Below, piece by piece: positions 37,897 through 47,718 of a stretch of 64,000 nt of DNA. Position 1 is the stretch's first letter. Each line of letters starts with the position of its first letter. The stretch covers positions 3,720,001 to 3,784,000 of the forward strand of contig OZ244842.1 in the NCBI GenBank assembly GCA_965220835.1. The letters run 5' to 3'. Source of the stretch: Azophilus sp965220835 (GTDB taxonomy: Bacteria; Pseudomonadota; Gammaproteobacteria; Pseudomonadales; Azotimanducaceae). The position numbers and the translations under genes are program-made. The notes under the pieces were generated by a model. It was not told the DNA's origin and did not search any database. It worked only from the letters and a program-made list of their open reading frames with translations.

Positions 37897-38803
37897 ATGG
37901 GGTTGAGAACCAGGAATCTCAATCTGATTCCGCTGCTGCAGGCCCTGCTTGAGGAGGAAAGCGTGGCTGGCGCAGCAAGGAAAATGAACCTCTCCCAACC
38001 AGCCATGAGCGGAGCGCTGGCGCGGCTGCGTGAAGCGTTGAACGACCCCTTGCTGCTGCGGCAGGGTCGCTCCATGCGCCTTTCCCCACGGGCCGAGGAG
38101 TTGCGCACGAGCGTGAACCGGCTTTGTGCGGAGATTGAGGACCTTTTCGAACCGGTGGCATTTGACCCGGCAACGGCGGAGCACAAGTTCGTTGTCGCAA
38201 CCCCCGATTACTTGGCGTACATGATCAGCAAGGAACTGCTCCCGCGCCTCGCCGGTGAGGCACCGAGCATCAAGCTGAGATTCGTGGACGTACCCGTCGA
38301 TCTGCCCGAATGGCTCAAGAACGGTGATATCGACCTAGCGGTGTGCGGGAACTTCGGGACCTGGCCCGAACTGGAGTACCAGCCCATATTCAAGGATCCC
38401 GTGGTGGCCGCCATGTCTTCCAACCATCCGTTGAGCGAGAACCAAAAACTCTCAATGGAACAGCTACTCAAATACCCTTTCCTGGCGTTCGATCCGAGCA
38501 TCGGTCGTTTCAAGCATCAAAGACGTACTCCGACCGGCATTGCCGGCTTTGATTTCGCGCCGCAAGTCACCATTGGACAAGTTACGGACGCCGTGTTGCT
38601 GACGCTTGGAACGAATTTTGTCACCGCAGCGCCGAAATCACTGATTGAAGCGATGTCCCGCGGCCTACCGCTTAGGCAACTCGATTTGGCAGGAGACGAT
38701 CCACCCATTGATACGGGCATGTTCTGGATGAAGGCCTTGGGTGAAGGCCCCGCCATGGAGTGGCTGAGGAAAGTCCTGAGAGAAAGCTTGGCCCAGTTTG
38801 CGC

Positions 38804-38817
<14 letters not shown>
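37897..38817 (+). CDS. LysR-family transcriptional regulator
   Basis: This 306-residue LysR-type regulator has an N-terminal winged helix-turn-helix (SVAGAARKMNLSQPAMSGAL, about residues 23-42) and a C-terminal periplasmic-binding-like effector domain. The N-terminal MGLRTRNLNLIPLLQALLEE resembles the NodD/NahR branch, which binds aromatic inducers. It starts immediately after the monooxygenase stop, so it is autoregulated with that operon, and it probably controls the divergent promoter at 35742-36055. Its 3' end overlaps the 3' end of glpS on the other strand by 14 bases, marking the edge of the aromatic block. Confidence 0.92.
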
Positions 38818-39751
<934 letters not shown>

Positions 39752-39861
39752 AAGCCTTCAGCTTGTCCCGGAGTGGCAATGCGCTGGTGCCGAAGGAACG
39801 GGTTCTTCGCCACGCGGGCGTCTCCAAGTGTTCAATACAGCACCATGCTACACTGCCAGCC

Positions 39862-40398
39862 GTGATTCGAAGCCTTTCAGTTTTCGCGCTATGCGCCCTG
39901 CTGCCGTTGGCCGTCAGTGCCGGGGAACTCGCCTTGCTGGGCTCTTGGACGTTGAACGTCGAGCGCACCGAAGCCGTTCAGCCGGACAACCTAAGCAGCC
40001 GCTGGTGGGATGGCTTGGGGGGCAACTTCAGCACCAGCGTCAGCGTGGGCGGCGTCCCCGTGCCCACCGGTTCGCCCGGTCCAGAGCCGGAGCCGGAACT
40101 CGGCACCCCGGGTCCGCCACAAATGCTGCGCTGCCAAGCCCTCACCATCGAGCAATTGGGCGAGGGCCTGCTGCTGACCTACCAAGGCGTGGGCAGCGAA
40201 GAACTCCGGCCCGGCGTTTATCGCGGCATGCGCAGCCAGTGGTCGCGGCGCAAGCTCACTTCGAATTACGAATCGACCACGCGCAAGGTCAAGCGCAGCT
40301 TGGAGGTCGGCAAGGACGGGCGCTTGGTGATGTCCGTGACAATCAATCCGCGCAAGGGCAAGACCTTGCGCTACAAGCGGGTCTTCGATCGCGCATAG
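39862..40398 (+). CDS. Small exported protein of unknown function
   Basis: I do not recognise this 178-residue protein. From the GTG at 39862 it has a signal peptide (IRSLSVFALCALLPLAVSA) and a mature domain with GSWTLNVERTEAV near its start, a proline/glutamate-rich linker (GSPGPEPEPELGTPGPP), and a strand-rich end KDGRLVMSVTINPR followed by YKRVFDRA. The same plan (GNWVING..., IIEQD..., KDGRQLTITVEI..., VRVFDRV) recurs in the lipoprotein at 56865-57419, so the two are probably paralogues. It is divergent from glpS and shares its ~110-base promoter gap. Cell location: periplasm or exterior. Confidence 0.6.
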   Translation: MIRSLSVFALCALLPLAVSAGELALLGSWTLNVERTEAVQPDNLSSRWWDGLGGNFSTSVSVGGVPVPTGSPGPEPEPELGTPGPPQMLRCQALTIEQLGEGLLLTYQGVGSEELRPGVYRGMRSQWSRRKLTSNYESTTRKVKRSLEVGKDGRLVMSVTINPRKGKTLRYKRVFDRA

Positions 40399-40605
40399 GC
40401 TAAGGCCAAAGCGCAAGCCTTGACGTGCTCAATGTGCGCGGTGTGCCTTTCGGGAGGCGTTCCGTGCCCAGCGTCCCGGCATCGGCCGCAGTCTCCGTTG
40501 GCACCAAGTCCGTTTTGGGTCGTGACTCCAGTGATCACACCTTGAGGGCCCCGGGCTGATCCGTCTTGCCGCTATACTGCGCTCCATTCGAACGGGGAAT
40601 GCGTC

Positions 40606-41652
40606 ATGCTCCAAGGACGTATAGAGGGCAAGTGGATTGATTGCTTCGCCCGGGTCTTCAGCCGCTGCAAGGTGGAAGCAGGGGAGGAGGTCGCCATACT
40701 CTCGGAGACCCAGTCCCGCAGCATCAACCGAGAACTGGCGGAGCTGGCGCTGCTGCGCTTGGGCGCCAAGCCCTTTCACCTGATGATTCCCACGCCACCG
40801 CAGGCCGCGCCGGTGCCGGTTCGCTCAACCGGCGCATCGGACGTCATCCAAGGCGGTGAAGCGGTGATCAAGGGGCTGGCGGCGGCGGGCTTCGTGGTGG
40901 ACTGCACCGTGGAGGGCCTGCTGCATGCGCCCGAACTGCCGCGCATTCTGGGCGGTGGCGCCCGCGTGCTGATGGTTTCCAACGAACATCCGGAGGCACT
41001 GGAGCGGCTGGAGCCGGATGCGGCGCTGGAGGCCAAGGTGAAGGTGGGCATGCGCAAGTTTCGCGCCGCCCAAGGCCTGCGCGTGATTTCCAAGGCGGGC
41101 ACGGATTTGGCCGTCAACCTGGCGGGTGCGGTGGTGGGCGGCGGTTGGGGCACCGTGTCGCGCCCCGGGCTGATCAGCCACTGGCCCGGCGGCCTTTGCC
41201 TCTGCTTTCCCGCCGCGGGCACCGTCAACGGCACCTTGGTTCTCGACCGGGGTGACGTCAACCTGACCTTCAAGCGCTATGCGGACCAGCCGATTGCGCT
41301 GACCATCGAAGACGACTACGTGACGCGCATCGAGGGCGACGGCGTCGATGCGGACCTCATGCGCGCCTACTTTGAGGCTTGGCAGGATCAGGACGCCTAC
41401 GCCACCAGCCACCTGGGCTGGGGCATGAACCCTGCGGCACGCTGGGACGCGATGACGATGTACGGCAAGAACGACTTCAACGGCACCGAACTGCGCGCCT
41501 TCGCCGGCAATTTCCTCTACTCCACCGGTGCCAACGAGGTGGCCGGTCGGCACACGCTCGGCCACTTTGACCTGCCGTTGCGCGCCTGCACCCTCACCTT
41601 GGACGGTGAGGCGGTGGTGGTTGACGGGCAACTGCAGGGCGAGCTCGCGTAG
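40606..41652 (+). CDS. nicX: 2,5-dihydroxypyridine 5,6-dioxygenase-like ring-opening enzyme (NicX family)
   Basis: This 348-residue protein matches NicX, the Fe(II) dioxygenase that opens 2,5-dihydroxypyridine to N-formylmaleamate in nicotinate breakdown. Shared stretches are ISKAGTDLAVNL, SHWPGGLCLCFP, GTLVLDRGDVNLTFK, the metal-binding His269 in ATSHLGWGMNP, and the His320-x-Asp322 pair in LGHFDLPLRAC; spacing agrees with the known NicX ligands. The fold is shared with M29 aminopeptidases, the main alternative name. The next gene is an alpha/beta hydrolase in the NicD position. Other nicotinate genes are absent from the window, so the actual substrate may be another N-heterocycle or phenol. 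Confidence 0.75.
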   Translation: MLQGRIEGKWIDCFARVFSRCKVEAGEEVAILSETQSRSINRELAELALLRLGAKPFHLMIPTPPQAAPVPVRSTGASDVIQGGEAVIKGLAAAGFVVDCTVEGLLHAPELPRILGGGARVLMVSNEHPEALERLEPDAALEAKVKVGMRKFRAAQGLRVISKAGTDLAVNLAGAVVGGGWGTVSRPGLISHWPGGLCLCFPAAGTVNGTLVLDRGDVNLTFKRYADQPIALTIEDDYVTRIEGDGVDADLMRAYFEAWQDQDAYATSHLGWGMNPAARWDAMTMYGKNDFNGTELRAFAGNFLYSTGANEVAGRHTLGHFDLPLRACTLTLDGEAVVVDGQLQGELA

Positions 41653-41683
41653 CTGGCGGCCTGTGCCGAAGGCGGGATTGGTC

Positions 41684-42496
41684 GTGCAGGAGGCGGACGT
41701 TTCACTCGCCACGGTGGGCAGGGTTTTCCAAGACGCCGCTGTTCCGTCGCACAAGACACGCGGCAACGGCCCGCTGCTGCTGTTCCTGCACGGCTTGGGC
41801 GGCAACCGACATTCGTTCGACCATCAGTTGGAAGCGTTGTCCGGCCGCTATCGCTGCGTGGCCTGGGACGTTCCCGGCTACGGCGGCTCAGCCGCGATGG
41901 AGAACATGACCTTCCCGGCCTTGGCGGAGCGATTGGATCGATTGGTCCATGCGCTCGGCAGCAGGCCCCGCGCCGTCATCGGACACTCCTTCGGCGGCAT
42001 GATCGCCCAGTCTTGGCTGCGCCTTGGCGGCGCCTGCGGCAATCTGATCCTGGCCCAAACCAGCGCGGCCTTTGGCAAGCCGGGCAGCCAGTGGAACGAG
42101 GACTTCCTCAAAGCGCGCCTTGCGCCCATCGACCAAGGCCTGGCCCCGAGCGACTTTGCCCGCGAACTGATCACGTCCATGTTCTTCGACCGGAGCAAGA
42201 CCGCAGCCATAGAGGCCGCAGTGCGAACCATGGCGCCGCTGCCCGCGGGAACCTACCGGCAAGTAATTGAGTGCTTGGTGGCGTTCGACGAGCGCGCCAG
42301 TTTGGAGCGCATTGGCACGCCCACGCTTTGCCTCGCCGCCCAGCATGACCGGACAGCGCCCGCCAAGAGCGTGGCTCAAATGGCGGAGCGCATTCCCGGC
42401 GCCAAGTATCAGTGCCTGCCCGATGCCGGCCACTTGGCATACGTGGAGGCGCCCGAAGCCTTCACCGCCGCCATCGCGGCCTTTGTGGCGCACTGA
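41684..42496 (+). CDS. Alpha/beta hydrolase, NicD-like position
   Basis: This 270-residue alpha/beta hydrolase has the oxyanion loop LFLHGLGGNRHSF, nucleophile elbow VIGHSFGGMIAQ (Ser), acid in LAAQHDRTAPAKS and His in PDAGHLAYVEAP. Directly after a NicX-like dioxygenase it would suit N-formylmaleamate deformylase (NicD), but the family is broad. The start is a GTG at 41684 with GAAGGCGGG upstream; a GTG at 41714 is possible. Its stop is one base before the start of the acyl-CoA dehydrogenase, so the three genes form one operon. Confidence 0.82.
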   Translation: MQEADVSLATVGRVFQDAAVPSHKTRGNGPLLLFLHGLGGNRHSFDHQLEALSGRYRCVAWDVPGYGGSAAMENMTFPALAERLDRLVHALGSRPRAVIGHSFGGMIAQSWLRLGGACGNLILAQTSAAFGKPGSQWNEDFLKARLAPIDQGLAPSDFARELITSMFFDRSKTAAIEAAVRTMAPLPAGTYRQVIECLVAFDERASLERIGTPTLCLAAQHDRTAPAKSVAQMAERIPGAKYQCLPDAGHLAYVEAPEAFTAAIAAFVAH

Positions 42497-42497
42497 C

Positions 42498-43694
42498 GTG
42501 GCTTCCTTGGAGGAACTGCTCGGAGTAGCCCGCGAGCTGGGACGGGACAAGTTCCTTGGCCGGGCGGCGGAGTACGATGCCGAGGCGCGCTTTCCCACCG
42601 AAAACTACGCCGATCTGCGCGCTGCGGGCTTTCTCGGCCTGGTGATCCCCGAAGCCTACGGCGGTTTGGGCGTGGACTACGCCGGCTATGCGCAGATTTC
42701 GGCGGAACTGGGCTTTTGGTGCGGCGCCACGGCGCTCACCTTCAATATGCATACCTGCTCCATGCTCTGGTCCGGGCGCTTGGCTGATGACCTGCCGATG
42801 AGCGGCGAGCAGCGCCGAATCCATGAAGCGCGCCGGGCGGCCATCTACGCCGGCGTGATCGAGGAGGGTCACCTGTTTGCGCAGCCCTTCTCCGAACCCA
42901 ATAGCGCCGCGGCCGCCGGCAAGGCGCCCTTCGGCACGGAGGCCGCGCCGGTGGAGGGCGGCTTTGTGGTCAACGGACGCAAGCACTTCGCCTCGCTGTC
43001 CGGGCACGCGGACTACTACGGCGTGCTTTGCACCTTGACCGGCGAGACCGCGCCGAGTGCCGCCAACACCCTCTACTTGGCCATTGCCGGCGACGCGCCC
43101 GGGTTTTCGGTCAGCGGCGAGTGGAACGTGCTCGGCATGCGCGGCACCGTCTCCAACAACCTTGAATTCAACGACGTGTTCGTGCCGGCCAGCGCGGAGC
43201 TGCTGCCAAGTGGCCTGTACTACTTGGCGGCGCGGGACTGGCCGCACATGTTTCTGACCCTGTGCCCCACCTACATGGGCATCGCCCGCGCCGCCTTCAG
43301 CTTCACCTGCCAGTATCTGCGCGGTGAAGTGGCGGGCGGGCCGCCGGCTGGGGCCAGCCTCGCGAGCCCGGTCAAGCAGCTCGCCGTGGCCAACATGCGC
43401 ATCCGGCTGGAGCAAACCGAGGCGCTTTTCCAAAGGGCGGTGAGCGAGGCCAAGCACCGGCCAAGCAAAGCCGAGCGCCTGCGCGCCTATGCCGCCCAAT
43501 ACTCGGTGATGGAGAACGCCAATGCCCTGTGCGCAGAAGCCATTCGCGTGTGCGGCGGGCGGGCCATCTTCAAGAGCCTGCGCTTGGAGCAACTCTACCG
43601 CGACTCCCGCTGCGGCTCCTTGATGTTGCCGTGGACGCCGGACATCTGCGTGGAGCGGCTGGGCGCGGAGAGCCTCGAAGCGCCGCTCGAATGA
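42498..43694 (+). CDS. Acyl-CoA dehydrogenase family protein
   Basis: This 398-residue acyl-CoA dehydrogenase-fold flavoprotein has IPEAYGGLGVDYAGYAQISA, the flavin region FAQPFSEPNSA, VVNGRKHFASLSGHADYYG, and NVLGMRGTVSNNLEFNDVFV. The C-terminal loop CGSLMLPWTPDICVERLG differs from the usual EGTSEI(L/M)R pattern, which hints at an unusual substrate or a non-dehydrogenase role. It starts with GTG one base after the hydrolase stop. With the NicX-like enzyme, hydrolase and the ligase downstream it suggests CoA-dependent processing of a ring-opening product. Confidence 0.85.
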   Translation: MASLEELLGVARELGRDKFLGRAAEYDAEARFPTENYADLRAAGFLGLVIPEAYGGLGVDYAGYAQISAELGFWCGATALTFNMHTCSMLWSGRLADDLPMSGEQRRIHEARRAAIYAGVIEEGHLFAQPFSEPNSAAAAGKAPFGTEAAPVEGGFVVNGRKHFASLSGHADYYGVLCTLTGETAPSAANTLYLAIAGDAPGFSVSGEWNVLGMRGTVSNNLEFNDVFVPASAELLPSGLYYLAARDWPHMFLTLCPTYMGIARAAFSFTCQYLRGEVAGGPPAGASLASPVKQLAVANMRIRLEQTEALFQRAVSEAKHRPSKAERLRAYAAQYSVMENANALCAEAIRVCGGRAIFKSLRLEQLYRDSRCGSLMLPWTPDICVERLGAESLEAPLE

Positions 43695-43947
43695 TTTGGC
43701 TTAGCAACCCTTATCAGGGTTGGTGTCGGCGGGAGTTTCGCCCTAGCGAAACGCCCATGCGAACCGAAAGGTTGGCGCGGCGTTCCTGCCCTCACTACAG
43801 TGGCGCCCGCGAAGGCGCATGTCCCGCCCTTGATCGTTATCCATTGATTCGGTGCGAGGGCAGGATGTCCTCAGTCCGAGTGGCTCGGGAAACACTCCAC
43901 ACTCGATTGGTCCGAGGCGTTGCCTTGGATCAAGGCGCTAACCATCG
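43695..43947. repeat. Intergenic region with double-hairpin repeat
   Basis: This 253-base gap between the dehydrogenase and ligase genes has no gene. At 43731-43756 GGGaGTTTCGC pairs with GCGAAACgCCC around CCTA, and at 43762-43773 AACC pairs with GGTT around a GAAA loop. This is the double-hairpin plan also seen at 59054-59152 and 63645-63775. A GTCCCGCCCT core lies near 43815. Confidence 0.65.
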
Positions 43948-45453
43948 ATGAAGAGCCTCGGTGACTGGATTCGCCACAACGCCGAGTGGGCGGGCGAGCG
44001 CCTCGCGTTGGACCTCGGCGAGGAGCGCTACACCTATCGGCAGATGGACCGGGCGGTGGCGCTGCGGCGCAACCTGCTGGCGCACGTTCTGGGTGCCAAA
44101 CCGGGGGACGGGATCGCCTATCTCGGCTTTAACGCCTGCGAGGTGCCGCTGTTGCTGTTCGCCTGCGCGCGCGCCGGGTGCGTGTTCATGCCCCTCAACA
44201 ACCGGCTGGCAGTGCCGGAGCTGCAAGCGATCGTGGCCCACAGCGAAGTGCGGTTTCTGTGCGTTGAGGACGAGTTCGCGCCGGTGGCCGCGGAGATTCA
44301 ACAAGGCGCTCCCGACTTGCAGTGCTTCAACATGGATGCCGACTATTCCGGCTTGCTGGCTCGGGCTGAAGAGCGCGACAACGACGAGCGCGGCACCTTG
44401 GACGATGCGTTGCTGCTGATCTACACCTCGGGAACCACGGGCCAGCCGAAGGGCGTGCTGCATACGCAGCGGGCCCTGTTCTACAACGCGCTCAATGCCG
44501 TTCACGCCCAGGAAATGAGTGCCCGCGACCATGTGCTGAGCGTCCTGCCGCTGTTCCACTCCGGGGGCCTCAACATCCAGACCTCACCAGCCTTCTACAC
44601 CGGCGCGCGGGTCAGCCTGCTGCGCCGTTTCGATGCCACAGAGACGCTGAAAGCCATCGAGACCCTGCGGCCGACCATGTTCCTGGCCGTGCCGGCAGTG
44701 ATTCAGGCCTTGGTCGATCACCCTCGCTGGAAGGCCACCGATCTGTCCTGCCTGCGCATGGTGGGCACCGGTTCATCCACGGTGCCGGATGCCCTGCTGA
44801 ACGCCTGGCATGATCGGGGTGTGCCAGCGACCCAGGTTTATGGACTCACGGAGAGTGCGCCGACCGCCATTTGCCTGCCCATCGCCGATGCCCAAGCCAA
44901 GCTCGGCGCAGCCGGCAAACCCGCCATGCACTGCGAAGCCCGCATCGTCGATGACAACGGAAATGTCCTGCAGGCTTGTGAGCCCGGCGAAATCCAGCTT
45001 CGGGGCCCCAATCTCTTCACGGCCTACTTCAAGGAACCGGACCTCACAGCCAGCGCTTTCGACGGTGACTGGTTCCGCACCGGCGACATTGGGCACCGGG
45101 ATGCGGACGGCTTCTACATCATCGATGACCGCAAGAAGGACGTGATCATCTCCGGTGGGGAGAACATCTACCCAGCAGAGATCGAGAACATCCTGGCCGA
45201 CATGCCGGAACTTGCCGAGTACGCCGTGGTGGGCGCCCCAAGCGAGCGCTGGGGCCAGACGCCGGTGGCCTGCATCGTGCTCCGGGAAGGCGCGTCCCTC
45301 GATGAGCGCCAACTGCTGGCCCGCTTTAACGGCCTGCTGGCCCGCTACAAGCATCCCAGATCAGTGCGCTTCTTCCCCGCCCTGCCCCGCAACGCCATGG
45401 GCAAGGTGCTGAAGTACCAGCTACGGCAGCAGTTGAGCGAAGGCGGCCCCTAA
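43948..45453 (+). CDS. AMP-forming acyl-CoA synthetase/ligase
   Basis: This enzyme activates a carboxylic acid to its CoA thioester through an acyl-adenylate. The 501-residue protein has the P-loop LLLIYTSGTTGQPKGVLHTQ, the A5-type QVYGLTESAP, the A8 hinge DGDWFRTGDIGHRDADGFY and IDDRKKDVIISGGENIYPAE, and the catalytic Lys region LPRNAMGKVLKYQLR. The substrate class resembles medium-chain or aromatic acids; context suggests products of the upstream ring-opening module. It starts with ATG; a repeat-rich gap separates it from that module, so it may have its own promoter. It converges with the permease gene. Confidence 0.92.
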   Translation: MKSLGDWIRHNAEWAGERLALDLGEERYTYRQMDRAVALRRNLLAHVLGAKPGDGIAYLGFNACEVPLLLFACARAGCVFMPLNNRLAVPELQAIVAHSEVRFLCVEDEFAPVAAEIQQGAPDLQCFNMDADYSGLLARAEERDNDERGTLDDALLLIYTSGTTGQPKGVLHTQRALFYNALNAVHAQEMSARDHVLSVLPLFHSGGLNIQTSPAFYTGARVSLLRRFDATETLKAIETLRPTMFLAVPAVIQALVDHPRWKATDLSCLRMVGTGSSTVPDALLNAWHDRGVPATQVYGLTESAPTAICLPIADAQAKLGAAGKPAMHCEARIVDDNGNVLQACEPGEIQLRGPNLFTAYFKEPDLTASAFDGDWFRTGDIGHRDADGFYIIDDRKKDVIISGGENIYPAEIENILADMPELAEYAVVGAPSERWGQTPVACIVLREGASLDERQLLARFNGLLARYKHPRSVRFFPALPRNAMGKVLKYQLRQQLSEGGP

Positions 45454-45459
45454 GGCGCG

Positions 45460-46926
45460 TCAACCGAGCTCCCGTTCCGCCAAGGCGATGGCTTCGAACT
45501 CCTCCTCAGGCGCGTTGGCCACGAGGTGGTGGCGGCTGTGGAAGAAGAAGTACGCGATCATGACAAGGTAGAACAGCCCGCTCCAGATCGCCGCTGTTTG
45601 GTTGGCTAGGAAGGTGGACAGGAACGCCACCACGGACAGTGCCAGCGCAACTCCGGCGGTTACGGCGCCGCCCGGCGTGCGGTAGGGGCGCTCCAACTCC
45701 GGCTCCGTTCGGCGCAGCACGATGTGGGAGAAAGTCATCAGGGCGTAGGAAATGGTGGCGCCGAACACGGCCATGGTCAGCATCAGGTCGCCCTCGCCGG
45801 TGAGTGACAGCAGGAACCCCAGCAAGCCCGGCACCACCAAGGCCAGCACCGGTGCCTTGCGACGGTTGGTCACCGACAGCACTCTGGGCAGGTAGCCGGC
45901 GCGGGACAGTGCGAACAGCTGCCGCGAATAGGCATAGATGATGGAGAAGAAGCTGGCGATCAGCCCACTCAAGCCCACCCAGTTCACAAAGGCGGCCAAA
46001 GCCGAGCCTTGGCCGTACACGGCCTCCAAGGCGCCAACCAAGGGCGCGCCGTGGTCCTTCATGAAGTCAGCACCGGCCCCGCCCGGAGCCAGTGCGAGCA
46101 CCAAGGCGCCGAACAAAATCAGCAGCAGCATGGCAGTGATGATGCCCCGGGGCATGTCCCTCGCTGGATCAGCCGCCTCCTCTGCCGCCAGGGGCACCCC
46201 CTCGACGGCCAGAAACAGCCAAATCGCGAACGGCAGCGCCGCCCAAACGCCGATGTAGCCCTCTGGCAGGAAGGCGCTGGCGCCGGTGGCGCTTGCATTG
46301 ACGGCGATGTCGAAAAGGTTGGCGGCATCGAAGTGGGGCGCCATGCCCACCGCGAACACGCCGATGGCCAGCACGGCCAGGAGGGAGATGGCGAACATCG
46401 TCTTCAACGCTTCGCCAACGCCCCACAGATGCAGTCCCACGAACATCAGATAGGCGCCTAGGTAAACCATCCAACCGTCGATGCCGACCAAGGCGTTGAC
46501 GTAACCGCCAATGAACACGGCGATGGCTGCGGGGGCCAGTGCGTACTCCAGCAGGATGGCGGTGCCCGTCAGGTAGCCGCCCCAGGGACCGAGCGCCCGG
46601 CGGGCGAAACTGTAGCCCCCACCGGCGGTTGGCAGCGCGGCGGACAGTTCCGCCAAGGTCAGCACCATGCACAGATACATCGCGCCCATGACCAAGGTGG
46701 CGATCAGCATGCCGCCGAAGCCCCCTTGGGCCAAGCCTAGGTTCCAGCCCGCGTAGTCCCCCGAAATGACGTAGGACACCCCAAGGCCAGCGAGCAGCAC
46801 CCAGCCTGCCGCGCCCTTCTTGAGTTGTCGGGCCGCTAGGTAATCGGCAGGCATCGATTCGTAATCCACCCCGCCGGCGGGTGCCGCGGATGCATTTGAT
46901 GCGCGTTGATCAGGCTTGATTGCCAT
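45460..46926 (-). CDS. APC-superfamily permease, ethanolamine/amino-acid type
   Basis: This is an inner-membrane permease of 488 residues with about 12 membrane segments. The N-terminal region LLAGLGVSYVISGDYAGWNL and the GGGYSFARRALGPWGGYLTG segment match the EAT branch (ethanolamine permeases) of the APC superfamily, and PAAEE-like VEGVPLAAEEAADPARDMPR in the middle is also typical. Substrate may be ethanolamine, an amine or an amino acid; it is not proven here. I chose the ATG at 46926 because it follows a strong GGAGGTGGA site. It converges with the acyl-CoA ligase gene six bases away. Confidence 0.85.
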   Translation of the reverse strand: MAIKPDQRASNASAAPAGGVDYESMPADYLAARQLKKGAAGWVLLAGLGVSYVISGDYAGWNLGLAQGGFGGMLIATLVMGAMYLCMVLTLAELSAALPTAGGGYSFARRALGPWGGYLTGTAILLEYALAPAAIAVFIGGYVNALVGIDGWMVYLGAYLMFVGLHLWGVGEALKTMFAISLLAVLAIGVFAVGMAPHFDAANLFDIAVNASATGASAFLPEGYIGVWAALPFAIWLFLAVEGVPLAAEEAADPARDMPRGIITAMLLLILFGALVLALAPGGAGADFMKDHGAPLVGALEAVYGQGSALAAFVNWVGLSGLIASFFSIIYAYSRQLFALSRAGYLPRVLSVTNRRKAPVLALVVPGLLGFLLSLTGEGDLMLTMAVFGATISYALMTFSHIVLRRTEPELERPYRTPGGAVTAGVALALSVVAFLSTFLANQTAAIWSGLFYLVMIAYFFFHSRHHLVANAPEEEFEAIALAERELG

Positions 46927-47718
46927 TCCACCTCCAATTCGTCGGTTTAACCACCGACTATTGCTTTTTGCTCTTTGCCTGCAAGTAAACACGAACAGCT
47001 CTAACAAATCCGAATCGCAGATAGAATGCAAGGGAATTCTCCTCTTTGCATGGTAGAGGTGGGCTCATAACGCCCCCACTCCAGGTAAACCGCGAGAAGC
47101 CTGTGAGAAGACGTGACCAGACGTTGGAGCAAGCGGCGTGGGATGCCATCTACACAACGCTCGATGAAGTTCGCCGATGGGCTCTGGACAAGCGAGTGAT
47201 GGAATTCGGCACTGCCGAGAACAATCTGCCAGCGTACATTCGACAACCTCACTCAGCACGCCGTCCTTTGCGTGTAGACTGCCGCACTAATCTGCAAAGG
47301 ATGAAGGTCAATATGATTTTGTTGAGGAAAGAAAAGCAGGCCTTGACTCTTGAATGAAAGAAGTAAAGCACTACTTCCCGGTCAATGCTCACAATACGAT
47401 GAAGCAAACGCCAAAGCGATTAAGGCACATGGCGAGCTCAGTAAACTGGTACGTCGTCTGAAATCGATATGAGTTAAGGCGGGACTTAGAGTGAGGGGGA
47501 CAACGTGCACGTTCAGTTGCGGAAATTATGTTGCGGAGATTATTGACAAGTTACAGGTAGGACTGTACGTTCTTTGATGAGTTGTCGAATTGCACCTGGG
47601 ACAACTTCGAAATGGAGCAGTAAATCAAGATCGAGTCACCTTTGTTTTGCCCTGCGGTTACATCGGGAAGGACTGTTGTGAACCTTGTAGATCATTGGTC
47701 TGCATCGTCAGTACTATT
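46927..47718. other. Long non-coding or decayed region before the retron
   Basis: About 790 bases hold no gene I can support. G+C drops clearly from about 47300 on. Short open frames exist (for example a 40-codon frame from TTG 47350 to 47472 and a 103-codon frame 47046-47357) but lack ribosome sites and recognisable features, so this may be decayed coding DNA at the edge of the acquired island. The permease promoter should lie at its left end. Confidence 0.4.

Noticed and set aside
40606..41652. M29 aminopeptidase annotation for the NicX-like gene
   Set aside because: The fold is shared, but the whole C-terminal half, the His/His/Asp pattern and the following hydrolase gene match NicX better.
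47046..47472. Two small plus-strand frames left of the retron
   Set aside because: No ribosome sites, no domain and no support from context; possibly decayed coding DNA.
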